Origin: Moraxella macacae 0408225 | GTDB lineage: Bacteria; Pseudomonadota; Gammaproteobacteria; Pseudomonadales; Moraxellaceae | Reading direction: 5' to 3' | Length of the DNA stretch: 64,000 nt | Assembly: GCF_000320365.1 (NCBI RefSeq) | Contig: NZ_ANIN01000001.1 | Coordinates: 496,001 to 560,000, forward strand | Part shown: in pieces, positions 52,628-61,278 of the stretch | How the letters are laid out: each line of letters begins with the position of its first letter | Numbering within the stretch: position 1 is the stretch's first letter | Position numbers and translations under genes: made by a program | Notes under the pieces: model-generated | Databases searched by the model: none | What the model was told of the DNA's origin: nothing | The model's input: only the letters and a program-made list of their open reading frames with translations

Positions 52628-53598
52628 TTAAAATACACGGGTAAACGTTATATTATCAACCTCATCTCGATATTTGTTATCGTCCACCCACACAAGTTCT
52701 CTAGGAGCTTGGTGTTCTTGTGAATACACTCTAATTACTTGCTTGTTGTTGTCATTATAATAATCACCAACAATTCTAATAACCTCTGTTTGACTGCCGT
52801 TATAACTGCTTTCTGTATAATTGCCAGTACAGTTTTTATTTTGATATCTTTTAGTTAAAACCCTGCCTGTGCTAACTAGGGTGTTTGGTGCACTCGGTGA
52901 TTTAACCAATTGGAATACTTCTTTACCACCATGATCGCAACCTTGCTCCCAAGAACCAACAAATTTGTCTGCCAATTTAATATTTTCTGAAGCATGAGCA
53001 ACCTGTTCTGATTGTAAAGTCTCATAAAAATGTTCTTGTGCTTTTTCTTTGGTTTGAACATACTGATTGGTATCAAGTCTGGTTTTTAGTTTTTGCTCAA
53101 ACTCGTTGTCTTTTGATTGTTGAACCAAATCTTTTAAGTCATCTGGTTTAAAACGTTTGGCAACTTTTTCTTCAATTTTGATGCCGTTGTCTGGGTTATT
53201 ATCGGTGTCTGCACTTTGTAAAATCTGTAAAATGCGTGTGGACTCTGCTTCTTTTTTGGTTAAATCAGTTGGAGTTATGATGGATTTTGGTTCGGTTTCA
53301 CCCAATGCCAATTCACCAAGTTTAAAGGTAACTTTGCCATCTGCGGTGTTGTAGTTAAATTCACCTTTGGCATTGGTTTTGCCAAGGGATTTGCCTTTTT
53401 GTAGTACTTCTAAGCCCTCTACTGCACTGTCCAAAAATACGCCAGTTACGACTTTTGGTGTGTTATTATGGGGGGGTTGGCATGATCATGACCTGAATTG
53501 CTATCACTACCGCCACCACAAGCGGTTAAAGACAAGGCTAAACCTGTAGAAATAGCCAGCCACAGTTTTTTGTAGGTGTGTTTGTGGGTGATGTTCAT
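52628..53598 (-). pseudogene. Surface lipoprotein, frame broken at a C7 tract (possibly phase-variable)
   Basis: From the ATG at 53598 the frame reads MNITHKHTYKK with a lipoprotein signal ending LSLTAC (Cys27), then GGGSDSNSGHDHANP, and hits a run of seven C (G7 at 53470-53476 on the plus strand). After the tract the frame terminates early. One more C would join it to the 268-codon frame that starts near 53434 (DSAVEGLEVLQKGKSLG) and ends TFTRVF. The mature part has an SAVEGL...NAKGEFNY repeat-like N-domain, a helical middle and a beta-rich C-domain with two Cys. The family is unknown. Phase variation by slippage is inferred; a fixed mutation is possible. Confidence 0.75.
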
Positions 53599-53739
53599 AA
53601 TAGATCCTTTTATATGAAATTTGGGTTAAATGATTTACAACAGTGTATGCTTTAGTTATATTTAAGCAATAAAATTACTATAGCACATCTTTTACCTTGG
53701 GTAAAGGCATATTTTACCATATATACAAATTTACAAAAT

Positions 53740-53780
53740 AATAAGTCTATTTATAACAAATAATTATAAATAGACTTATT
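53740..53780. terminator. Long perfect hairpin downstream of yidC
   Basis: AATAAGTCTATTTATAA (53740-53756) and its exact reverse complement (53764-53780) flank a seven-base loop. It lies 40 bp after the yidC stop and probably ends the rpmH-rnpA-yidD-yidC transcript. Confidence 0.7.
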
Positions 53781-53820
53781 AACAACCGCTTTAGCATTTG
53801 CAACTTTGCTATTTTACAAA

Positions 53821-55521
53821 TTATACCAAATTTTTTAAGGTTTCTTTTTTGGCTTGTTCTTTTTCTACTTTTTTGTTAATGATGTATTGTTGAGTCATAC
53901 TAAATACATTATTTACTGTCCAATACAATACCAAACCTGCAGGGAAGAATAACATAAACACTGTAAAAATAATTGGCATAAATTTCAATACTTTTGCTTG
54001 CATCGGATCGGTCGGCTGTGGGTTTAAAGCCTGCTGAAAAAACATTGCAGCTCCCATCAACAGTGGCAAAATAAAGTAAGGATCCATTGCTGACAAATCT
54101 TTAATCCACAAAATCCACGGTGCATGACGCAGTTGCACGCTTTCTACCAACACCCAATACAACGCCAAAAAAATTGGCATTTGTAAGAAAATTGGTAAGC
54201 AGCCAGCCATGGGATTGACTTGCTCTTCTTTGTAGATTTTCATCATTTCTTGGCTCATACGCATGCGGTCGTCGCCAAATTCGTCTTTTAACGCTTGTAA
54301 ACGCGGTGCAACTGCACGCATTTTTGCCATTGAATAATAGCTTTTATTTGCAATTGGCATTAAGGCAATCTTAACAATAAGCGTTAAAATAATAATCGCC
54401 CAACCCCAGTTGCCAATGACTTTATGCACACTGTCTAAAATCCAAAACAAAAATTTTGAGATTGGCCACAAAATACCGTAATCCACAGTTTGATCCAATC
54501 CTGTAGCCAAGGGTTTTAGATTTTCTTGTACTTTTGGGCCGGCGTATAAGGTTGATGTTAAGGTCAATTGTTTGCCATTGGCAACTTCTACAGGACTGCT
54601 GGTAAAACCGATGATGTGATCTTTGCCTGTTTCGCGACTATAAAAATTTGCCACATAATCTTTAGGAATCCAAGCTGATACAAAATAATGCTGAATCATA
54701 CCAACCCAGCCTTTATCGCTGCTGCCTTTTAATTCACCATCGTTAAAATTACCAAATTTTAATTTATTATAAGGATTGTCAGGCGTTCCCCAAGCACCGC
54801 CTAAATAAGTTGCAAGTCCCATCATACCCTTATCAACAAGCCCAGGATCGGAACTGCCATCGCGTTTTAGTTGTGCATACAGTTGACCTTGCCAACTTTT
54901 ATCCGTTGGATTGTTAATATTATAACTTACTGCAATTGGATATTGCCCTTTGGTAAAAGTGTAAGTTTTGGTAATGATTACGCCGTCTTTTTCGTAAGTT
55001 AACGGAATGACAAGTTGGCTGTCAGTCTCTTTCATTACATACTGCTGGCTTTCTGAGTGGTATTTGGCACGCCCTTGTGTTGTGTCAATGCCATCACGTC
55101 CAATCAGACCAGATTGTGCCACATACACCCGATTGGCATCGTTTTCAAGCAGTACAAAAGGCTGTTGATTTCCCAGCGTATCGTTATAATTGCGCAGTGC
55201 CGTATACACCACATCACCACCAACAGGGTTAATCCGAATGTCATATTTATCCGTCAATACCGAAATTAGTGTTTCATCAGACACAGCCGATTGCACCGTA
55301 GGAGCACCTTTGGTGGCTACCACTGGTACATCGCTATTGTTTGCACCCGTCGCTGTTTGGGTATTTGGCACATCGTTACCACTCACCGACTGAGTCATGT
55401 GTGTTACATTTGTGGTTGTTCTTGACCCAACATTGGCATAATCATCACGCCACGCCAAAATCAGCAAATAACTGGTAATTAACATAGCAATGATAATCAA
55501 CGTCCGTAAAATTTTTTGCAT
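53821..55521 (-). CDS. yidC: Membrane protein insertase YidC
   Basis: This 566-aa inner-membrane insertase has an N-terminal anchor (about 5-22, TLIIIAMLITSYLLILAW), a large periplasmic beta-domain (to about 350; IRINPVGGDVVYTAL, GWVGMIQHYFVSAWIP) and the conserved five-helix core (VIGNWGWAIIILTLIVKIAL, SMAKMRAVAPRLQALKDEFGDD, NPMAGCLPIFLQMPIFLALY, FFPAGLVLYWTVNN). The C-terminus is basic. It lies in the order rpmH-rnpA-yidD-yidC typical of the origin region. mnmE, often next, is absent; a hairpin and a lipoprotein gene follow. Confidence 0.97.
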   Translation of the reverse strand: MQKILRTLIIIAMLITSYLLILAWRDDYANVGSRTTTNVTHMTQSVSGNDVPNTQTATGANNSDVPVVATKGAPTVQSAVSDETLISVLTDKYDIRINPVGGDVVYTALRNYNDTLGNQQPFVLLENDANRVYVAQSGLIGRDGIDTTQGRAKYHSESQQYVMKETDSQLVIPLTYEKDGVIITKTYTFTKGQYPIAVSYNINNPTDKSWQGQLYAQLKRDGSSDPGLVDKGMMGLATYLGGAWGTPDNPYNKLKFGNFNDGELKGSSDKGWVGMIQHYFVSAWIPKDYVANFYSRETGKDHIIGFTSSPVEVANGKQLTLTSTLYAGPKVQENLKPLATGLDQTVDYGILWPISKFLFWILDSVHKVIGNWGWAIIILTLIVKIALMPIANKSYYSMAKMRAVAPRLQALKDEFGDDRMRMSQEMMKIYKEEQVNPMAGCLPIFLQMPIFLALYWVLVESVQLRHAPWILWIKDLSAMDPYFILPLLMGAAMFFQQALNPQPTDPMQAKVLKFMPIIFTVFMLFFPAGLVLYWTVNNVFSMTQQYIINKKVEKEQAKKETLKNLV

Positions 55522-55795
55522 ATCGCTATCCTATCTAAACCCCACTTTTTAACTTAAAATAACTCAAATCTAAGTGGAGAATTATTAACTGCTTATCATT
55601 TCAGCACAAAACTATGGGTTAACTTCTTAACAGACAATTTATAAAAAATTATTATAAAAACTGTTATAAAAAAACTGTTAAAACACCCAAAACACATTGA
55701 CAAAATACCAAAACGCTCTATTTTACTAAAAAAACTGCAAAAAAGATATTTTTATAAAAAATAAAAACAAAAAACCTTAAAAATCAATCACAAAA

Positions 55796-56107
55796 CTAGC
55801 CACGTTGCCAATACCGCACAAAATAACCATTTGGCAATACCGACACTTGCTCAAAACGATAACGGTATAACGGTAGCGGCACAAAATCCACACCAAAACC
55901 ACCCCACGGATGACAGCGACAGATACGACAAACGGTTAACCAACCACCATATACGCCACCGTGCAAACGCACCGCTTCCAAACCATATGCCGAACAAGTT
56001 GGATAAAAACGACAACGAGCAGGCAAAAGCGGACTGATTGCATAACGGTAAAATACTATCAACCCAAACAATATTTGGGATAATACTTTATCCAACAAGC
56101 GTTTCAT
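55796..56107 (-). CDS. yidD: Membrane protein insertion efficiency factor YidD
   Basis: This 103-aa protein has the YidD signature: [30 protein letters not shown], with conserved Cys residues and [17 protein letters not shown]. An N-terminal amphipathic helix binds the membrane. It assists YidC-dependent insertion. The ATG at 56107 ([11 protein letters not shown]) agrees with the family length and overlaps the end of rnpA by 20 nt, so it is translationally coupled; a longer frame from 56221 is not needed. A 274-bp AT-rich spacer without genes separates it from yidC. Confidence 0.93.
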   Translation of the reverse strand: MKRLLDKVLSQILFGLIVFYRYAISPLLPARCRFYPTCSAYGLEAVRLHGGVYGGWLTVCRICRCHPWGGFGVDFVPLPLYRYRFEQVSVLPNGYFVRYWQRG

Positions 56108-56522
56108 TTTGGCAATTTTTGGTAAAAAAGCGTTGACTTTTGTGGGTAATTTGGTGAAATCCTGCTTGAATTTGGCTACCGATTGCGTTATTTGACAAAT
56201 TTTGTGTACCAGCTTTGACAATCATCACCACATCAAAGCCAACATTTGTATACAAAAAATCATGTTGATGCAACCGAAAATATTCACGCACCAAACGTTT
56301 TAAGCGATTGCGTTGATTGGCATGTTTGATTTTTTTCTTGGTAATTGCCAAACCCAAACGGTTGTTTTTTCGTTGTTGGTTAATTTTAACAAAAAACATG
56401 AGATTTGCTTCATGTACTTTAAAATCAGGTGTGTCAAATACGGATTTAAAATCGGTTGGTTGCAATAAGCGTTGCGACTTATCAAAACCAAACTGCATAG
56501 CTGTTTTTTTAACCTTATCCAC
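56088..56522 (-). CDS. rnpA: Ribonuclease P protein component
   Basis: This 144-aa basic protein is the subunit of RNase P that helps the catalytic RNA mature tRNA 5' ends. Family features are [49 protein letters not shown] (the RNR motif) and [10 protein letters not shown]. The start is uncertain: a GTG at 56522 with GGA upstream, or an ATG at 56498 giving [11 protein letters not shown]. It sits between rpmH and yidD with overlap into yidD. Its 5' end region holds a near DnaA box (TTATCCACG, 56515-56523). Confidence 0.95.
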   Translation of the reverse strand: MDKVKKTAMQFGFDKSQRLLQPTDFKSVFDTPDFKVHEANLMFFVKINQQRKNNRLGLAITKKKIKHANQRNRLKRLVREYFRLHQHDFLYTNVGFDVVMIVKAGTQNLSNNAIGSQIQAGFHQITHKSQRFFTKNCQNETLVG

Positions 56523-56688
56523 GATTTAATCCACAGAAGTTAAACAAAAAATAGACATATCAACCAAAAAGTTACCAAAACAAAAAGCGATATAATCACT
56601 TACATCGCTTCTTAAATGCTTACAAACTAAATGCTTACAAGCAAAGAATGCTTTACAAACCAAAGCAATCAAATTTAACAGACAAAAA

Positions 56689-56823
56689 TTATACAGTCAA
56701 ACGATGACGACCTTTTGCACGACGACGTGCCAACACTTGACGACCGTTTTTTGTTGCCATACGAGCTCGAAAACCATGAGTGCGTTTACGCTTAATTTCG
56801 CTTGGTTGGAAAGTACGTTTCAT
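56689..56823 (-). CDS. rpmH: Ribosomal protein bL34
   Basis: A 44-aa highly basic protein: [20 protein letters not shown], then [20 protein letters not shown] and RLTV. This is the complete, standard bL34. The gene is on the minus strand directly next to the origin region, with rnpA downstream after 166 bp. AAAGGTAAAATATT lies upstream of the ATG. Confidence 0.98.
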   Translation of the reverse strand: MKRTFQPSEIKRKRTHGFRARMATKNGRQVLARRRAKGRHRLTV

Positions 56824-56984
56824 AATATTTTACCTTTGGGAATGCTAAAAATATTTAACCAACAATTAAGGGTTAAATTTTAATAGGGTTAAATTCTTTT
56901 ACAAAATTAGATAACTTACTATTATCTTATGTTTATACAGTGAAGTCAAGTATAAAATACCATAAGATTAAAAACTACTTTTGG

Positions 56985-57330
56985 TTTTATTCTGATTTTG
57001 TTTTGAGTATTAAAATATTAAAAAAATAAAAAAATAAAAAATTCTATTTTTGGTTTGTTTTTGGCAAATTTAGTTAAGATTTTTTATTATTCAATTTAGT
57101 ATATTTTCATATTTTTAAAAGTTATCCACAAAATATTTGTCCTTAATAATAAGGTATATCTTGTAATTTATTATTATTAGGGACATGATTTTTTGTGGAT
57201 AAGTGGAAAATTACGATTAAAATCAAATATTTATGATGTTGATAAGTATGTATATAACGCGTGTATGAAATGTTATTAAGTAGCCAAAAAATACTTATTC
57301 ACAAAATTTTCCACGCACTTTTCCACAATA
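56985..57330. other. Chromosomal replication origin region (oriC)
   Basis: The rpmH-dnaA spacer (56824-57389) has an A/T-only-rich stretch (about 56985-57110) that could be the unwinding element. A cluster of DnaA-box sequences follows: TTATCCACA at 57122-57130, TGTGGATAA at 57194-57202, TTATTCACA at 57295-57303, TTTTCCACG at 57307-57315 and TTTTCCACA at 57319-57327. The setting between rpmH and dnaA matches origins of Pseudomonas and Acinetobacter. The dnaA promoter is probably within the same region. Confidence 0.85.
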
Positions 57331-57389
57331 AAATACTTCCTTATTTTTTTGAATTGTGTTAAAGTATGCACTGATTTGGAGGGTGTTCT

Positions 57390-58775
57390 ATGATAAGCAC
57401 TTTATGGCAACGTTGTGTAGATGAATTAAAGCACCAATTGCCTGATAATATTTTTACCATGTGGATACGTCCGTTATCTGCACATGAAACAAAATCAACC
57501 AAGTTTGGCGATAGGTTGATCGTAACTGTGCCAAATGATTATTTTGCAGGTTATGTGGAAAAGAATTATTTATCCCAAATTCAAGATGTGATAAAAAAAC
57601 TTGAGCCTGATCGTGATATTTTGGTTAAAATTCAGGTAAATAAAGACTCTTTTTTAATGCCAGTGGCAAATCAAGAAACGACAAATTTTGGTGTTGTTGA
57701 TGGCAATCAATCTGTAAATATAAACAAAAATGGGGGCAAAACCGAGAAGCTACAAGCCTTTCAGACTTTGGATAAAGCATTTACCTTTGAGCAATTTGTA
57801 ACAGGAAAATCCAATCAAATTGCTTATAGTTTTTGTAAAGAGATGGTTAATCATTTGGGTGATTCCAAAAATAATCCGCTGTTTTTGTATGGGTCAACAG
57901 GTTTGGGGAAAACCCACTTAATGCAAGCGGTAGCCCATGAAGTGGTGAAACAAGGCAAAAGTTTTTATTATTTTAGTTCGGATAAATTTATCAGTCATTT
58001 GGTGAATGCCATTCAACATAGCAAGATTGATGAATTTAAAGATAAGATTAAAAAAGTTGATTTGTTGATTATTGATGATATCCATGTCATTGCAGGCAAA
58101 CGCAAAAGCAGTGAAGAGTTTTTGGCGTTATTTAATGATTTTATTGGCAATAACAAACAGGTGATTTTGGCATCTGATCGGCACCCTAGTGCGTTGGTTG
58201 AGTTTGATGAATACACCAAATCACGACTGTTGGGCGGTGTGTCGGTGGCACTTGAACCGCCTGAGTTGGAAACACGCATTCAAATTTTGCAAAAAAAAGC
58301 CAAATCTCAAGATATTGTTTTGCCAAAAGAGTGTGCGATTTTTATGGCTCAACACATTGTAGCAAACGTGCGCGAACTGGAGGGAGTGTTAAACAAAGTG
58401 TTGGCAATGTCGCGTTTGTTAAACCAAGATGTGGCATTGGATTTGGTGCAAATGGCACTTAAAGACGTGATTGCCATTCGGGTGCAAGCGGTGAGTATGG
58501 ATAATATTCGTAAAGTAGTTGCTGAGTTTTATAATGTGTCTACCAAGGATATTATGGGCAAAAAGCGTTCTCGCAACATTGTTAGGCCACGCCAAATTGC
58601 AATGGCATTGGCACGCGAATTGACAAATAACAGCTTGCTTGATATTGGACAATCCTTTGGTGGGCGCGATCATACCACTGTGATGCATGCCTGCGAAAAA
58701 GTACAAATGTTGTGTTTGACCGATGCGATATTTGAAAAAAATTACCGTTCGTTAAAATTGATGTTGCAAACTTAG
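57390..58775 (+). CDS. dnaA: Chromosomal replication initiator protein DnaA
   Basis: This 461-aa initiator binds DnaA boxes and melts oriC. Domain I (about 1-85, LWQRCVDELKHQLPDNIFTMWIRPL) is followed by a short variable linker and the AAA+ domain. The latter has Walker A LYGSTGLGKTHLMQAV, Walker B VDLLIIDDIHVIAG and sensor ASDRHPSALV, with arginine-finger region TKSRLLGG. Domain IV ends with the DNA-binding MGKKRSRNIVRPRQIAMALARELT and GGRDHTTVMHACEKV signature. GGAGGGTGTTCT precedes the ATG. dnaN and recF follow. Confidence 0.98.
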   Translation: MISTLWQRCVDELKHQLPDNIFTMWIRPLSAHETKSTKFGDRLIVTVPNDYFAGYVEKNYLSQIQDVIKKLEPDRDILVKIQVNKDSFLMPVANQETTNFGVVDGNQSVNINKNGGKTEKLQAFQTLDKAFTFEQFVTGKSNQIAYSFCKEMVNHLGDSKNNPLFLYGSTGLGKTHLMQAVAHEVVKQGKSFYYFSSDKFISHLVNAIQHSKIDEFKDKIKKVDLLIIDDIHVIAGKRKSSEEFLALFNDFIGNNKQVILASDRHPSALVEFDEYTKSRLLGGVSVALEPPELETRIQILQKKAKSQDIVLPKECAIFMAQHIVANVRELEGVLNKVLAMSRLLNQDVALDLVQMALKDVIAIRVQAVSMDNIRKVVAEFYNVSTKDIMGKKRSRNIVRPRQIAMALARELTNNSLLDIGQSFGGRDHTTVMHACEKVQMLCLTDAIFEKNYRSLKLMLQT

Positions 58776-58881
58776 ACGATATTACAAACTTAGATGATAC
58801 AAATTTAGATGAAATATTAAATTTAACTAATTTTAAATTTAACCAACTTTAAACCTTTTAACCATTTTTTTGAGAGTTATT

Positions 58882-60054
58882 ATGCAATTAGTTATGTCTC
58901 GCGATGTGTTGTTACACGCCGTTAACTTGATTTCAAAAGCATCTGACAAACGTCATAACATGGCAATTTTAGGCAATTTAAAACTGGAATTGACCGAACA
59001 ACAGTTGGTAATGACCGCTTCGGATTTAGAAGTGGAACTTCAATCTACACTGAATTTACCGAAAGGTGCATGTCGCCAAGCAGGGCAAATTACCATTCCT
59101 GCCAATAAATTTAAAGACATTGTTAAACTGTTGCCTGAAGAAACCGTATCCTTGACTGTTGGCGATGATTTGCAATGCGTGATTAAAAGTGGCAAAAGTA
59201 CGTTTAAACTAGGCACATTGCCTGCCGAGGATTTTCCAATGCTTGGCGAACCTGAACAAGTAACCCCTGTTCAAATTAGCCGTGTTGTGTTAAGTGATTT
59301 GATGGAAAAAACCCATTTTGCTATGGCGGTTCAAGATGTGCGTTATTATTTAACAGGCATGTTATTTGAACTGAAAGACAATCAATTGGCAACCGTGGCA
59401 ACCGATGGACATCGTTTGGCATTGGCACGCACTGCGATTGAGCAGCCAGATGGTGCTGAATTAAATGCGATTTTGCCAAGAAAAGCCGTGCTTGAATTGC
59501 AACGTTTGTTGGGCGAACTTAAAAAACTATTACCGCAACATGACAATCAAATCACGTTAAACGTGGGTCGTGATTTTTTGCAAGTGATTTTACCATTTGG
59601 TGAAATAGACAGTGATGGGCAAATGCAAAATCCAATTTTGGTGGCGTTTACCGCACGCTTGATTGACGGTAAATTCCCAGACTATCGACGAGTGATGCCA
59701 AACAATACCGATAAACTGGCCTATATCAAACAAGAACAGCTTGTTACTGTGTTACGGCGTGTTTCCTTGTTAAGCCATGAAAAAACGCGCGGTGTGGTGT
59801 TTTATTTTGCAGATTCGGAAAATTTAGAGGTTAAAACCAGTAACAGCGAACATGACGAAGCCTGCGAACAATTAACCGTTAACTATCAAGGAGATCCGCT
59901 TGAAATTTCGTTTAACGTGGCGTATTTGTTAGATGTGTTAAATACGCTTGGTGGTGATATTGAACTTCATATGGGGCATGCAAATGGCTCGGTATTAATA
60001 CGTCAAGTTGGCGATGATTTGCATGAATTTGTGGTCATGCCAATGCGACTTTAA
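58882..60054 (+). CDS. dnaN: DNA polymerase III sliding clamp (beta subunit)
   Basis: This 390-aa ring-forming clamp tethers Pol III to DNA. It has three similar domains; recognisable parts are NLISKASDKRHNMAILGNLK, ASDLEVELQSTL, PAKKFKDI-type PANKFKDIVKLLPEE, FKLGTLPAEDFPML, ATDGHRLALARTAI, RVLLSHEK-type RRVSLLSHEKTRGVVF and the C-terminal FVVMPMRL. The ATG at 58882 is the family start, with GAGAG upstream. It follows dnaA by 106 bp of duplicated TTAGATGA-like sequence and precedes recF by 25 bp. Confidence 0.98.
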   Translation: MQLVMSRDVLLHAVNLISKASDKRHNMAILGNLKLELTEQQLVMTASDLEVELQSTLNLPKGACRQAGQITIPANKFKDIVKLLPEETVSLTVGDDLQCVIKSGKSTFKLGTLPAEDFPMLGEPEQVTPVQISRVVLSDLMEKTHFAMAVQDVRYYLTGMLFELKDNQLATVATDGHRLALARTAIEQPDGAELNAILPRKAVLELQRLLGELKKLLPQHDNQITLNVGRDFLQVILPFGEIDSDGQMQNPILVAFTARLIDGKFPDYRRVMPNNTDKLAYIKQEQLVTVLRRVSLLSHEKTRGVVFYFADSENLEVKTSNSEHDEACEQLTVNYQGDPLEISFNVAYLLDVLNTLGGDIELHMGHANGSVLIRQVGDDLHEFVVMPMRL

Positions 60055-60079
60055 TGTAAACTTGGTGTGATGTCATTGC

Positions 60080-61237
60080 ATGAAAATCAGCGAGTTGCAC
60101 ATTCATTGTTTTCGCAATTTACACAATTTACGCTTTGCTCCTGGTTGTTGCAATGTGATTTTAGGGCAAAATGGCAGTGGCAAAACCGCACTGCTTGAAA
60201 GCATTTATTTGTTGTCGCGTGGCAAAAGTTTTCGTCATCATCAGCCTAAGCATTATATCACGCATGGCAAAAAATCGACCACGGTTTTTGCCAAATTGCA
60301 CGCCAATTTTGAGACATGGTTGTTGGCAAATACCAGTGATGAACAAACCGTTGCCATTCAAAAGTTTGACGATGCCAGCACTCAGTTACGCCACAATGGA
60401 CAAAGCGTATTTGCTCAAAGTCCAATTACGGCGTTATTGCCAACTTTATTGATAGAGCCTGCCAATTTAAACAGTTTAGAACATGGAGGGCAGTCGAGGC
60501 GTGAATTATTGGATTGGCTTGTGTTCCACGTGGAACAAAAATTTTATCCGCATTGGCTTTCCTATCAACGCCTGTTAAAACAACGCAATGGCTTATTAAA
60601 ACAACCAAATACAGTGTTTTATCAACAACAATTACAAGCGTGGGATTGGCAATTAAGTGAACACGCTCATGTTATTCATCAATATCGTGAACAGATTTTA
60701 AAGCAGTGGCAAGTGCATTTTGACACCCAAATTCAAGCATTTTTACCGATGTATGCAGATAAATTGCGTCTGCGTTATTCACCTGGGTTTGATTCTGATC
60801 AGTCGCTTGCTGATGTGTTGGCTCGGCGTTGGCAATCAGACAAAGAATTGGGTTATACGCGGCTTGGTTGTCATCGTGCCGATGTGATGGTGTTGCTAAA
60901 TTTGTCGCACAATCATAGGGATGCTCACAAACAAACCCTGCCTGCAACAGATGTGTTGTCTCGCGGTGAAAAAAAATTACTCATGATGGCATTGCGTTTG
61001 TCGCAGTTGCCTTTGTTGCAGAATGTGGCAAAAATGCCGTTGGTGCTCATAGATGATATTGGTGCAGAGCTTGATAAAAAAGCGTTACACACCTTGTTGA
61101 TGGGGTTAAAACAGGTTGATTCCCAGTTGTTTATTAGCAGTTTGTCAGATGATATTGTGCCAATTTTGCAAGATATTTGGCAAAATAATGTCAATGTGTT
61201 TCACGTGGAACAAGGTAACATAATCACAAAACCATAA
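60080..61237 (+). CDS. recF: DNA replication and repair protein RecF
   Basis: This 385-aa SMC-like ATPase loads RecA at gaps. Walker A is GQNGSGKTALLESIYLLSRG (about 30-49) after the ISELHIHCFRNLHNLRF start. ABC-signature-like LSRGEKKLLMMALRL and Walker B PLVLIDDIGAELDKKAL are at the C-terminal side. Length is a little over the usual 360-375. Two parS-like sites lie in the gene (60522-60537 and 61197-61212). It ends at a terminator facing a TonB receptor gene. gyrB, the common next gene, is absent here. Confidence 0.95.
   Translation: MKISELHIHCFRNLHNLRFAPGCCNVILGQNGSGKTALLESIYLLSRGKSFRHHQPKHYITHGKKSTTVFAKLHANFETWLLANTSDEQTVAIQKFDDASTQLRHNGQSVFAQSPITALLPTLLIEPANLNSLEHGGQSRRELLDWLVFHVEQKFYPHWLSYQRLLKQRNGLLKQPNTVFYQQQLQAWDWQLSEHAHVIHQYREQILKQWQVHFDTQIQAFLPMYADKLRLRYSPGFDSDQSLADVLARRWQSDKELGYTRLGCHRADVMVLLNLSHNHRDAHKQTLPATDVLSRGEKKLLMMALRLSQLPLLQNVAKMPLVLIDDIGAELDKKALHTLLMGLKQVDSQLFISSLSDDIVPILQDIWQNNVNVFHVEQGNIITKP
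60522..60537. other. parS-like centromere site inside recF (perfect)
   Basis: TGTTCCACGTGGAACA, identical to the sites at 37907 and 49325, encodes VFHVEQ. It is about 3.3 kb from the DnaA boxes. Confidence 0.75.
61197..61212. other. parS-like site at the end of recF
   Basis: TGTTTCACGTGGAACA is the same one-base variant as at 46887, again encoding VFHVEQ. It lies 660 bp from the previous site in the same gene. Confidence 0.6.
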
Positions 61238-61265
61238 AAAAGCAAATTCGTTGATTTGCTTTTTT
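61236..61265. terminator. Bidirectional terminator between recF and the TonB receptor gene
   Basis: AAAAAAGCAAAT and ATTTGCTTTTTT pair perfectly around TCGTTG (61248-61253). A- and T-runs on both sides allow termination in both directions. Confidence 0.9.
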
Positions 61266-61278
61266 ATTATGACTAAGT

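Noticed and set aside
57890-57930. Amino-acid or nucleotide riboswitch upstream of ald, guaA or glyQ
   Set aside because: Leaders are short or filled with tandem duplications and show no known glycine, purine or other riboswitch core; ald and guaA have no conserved leader structure.
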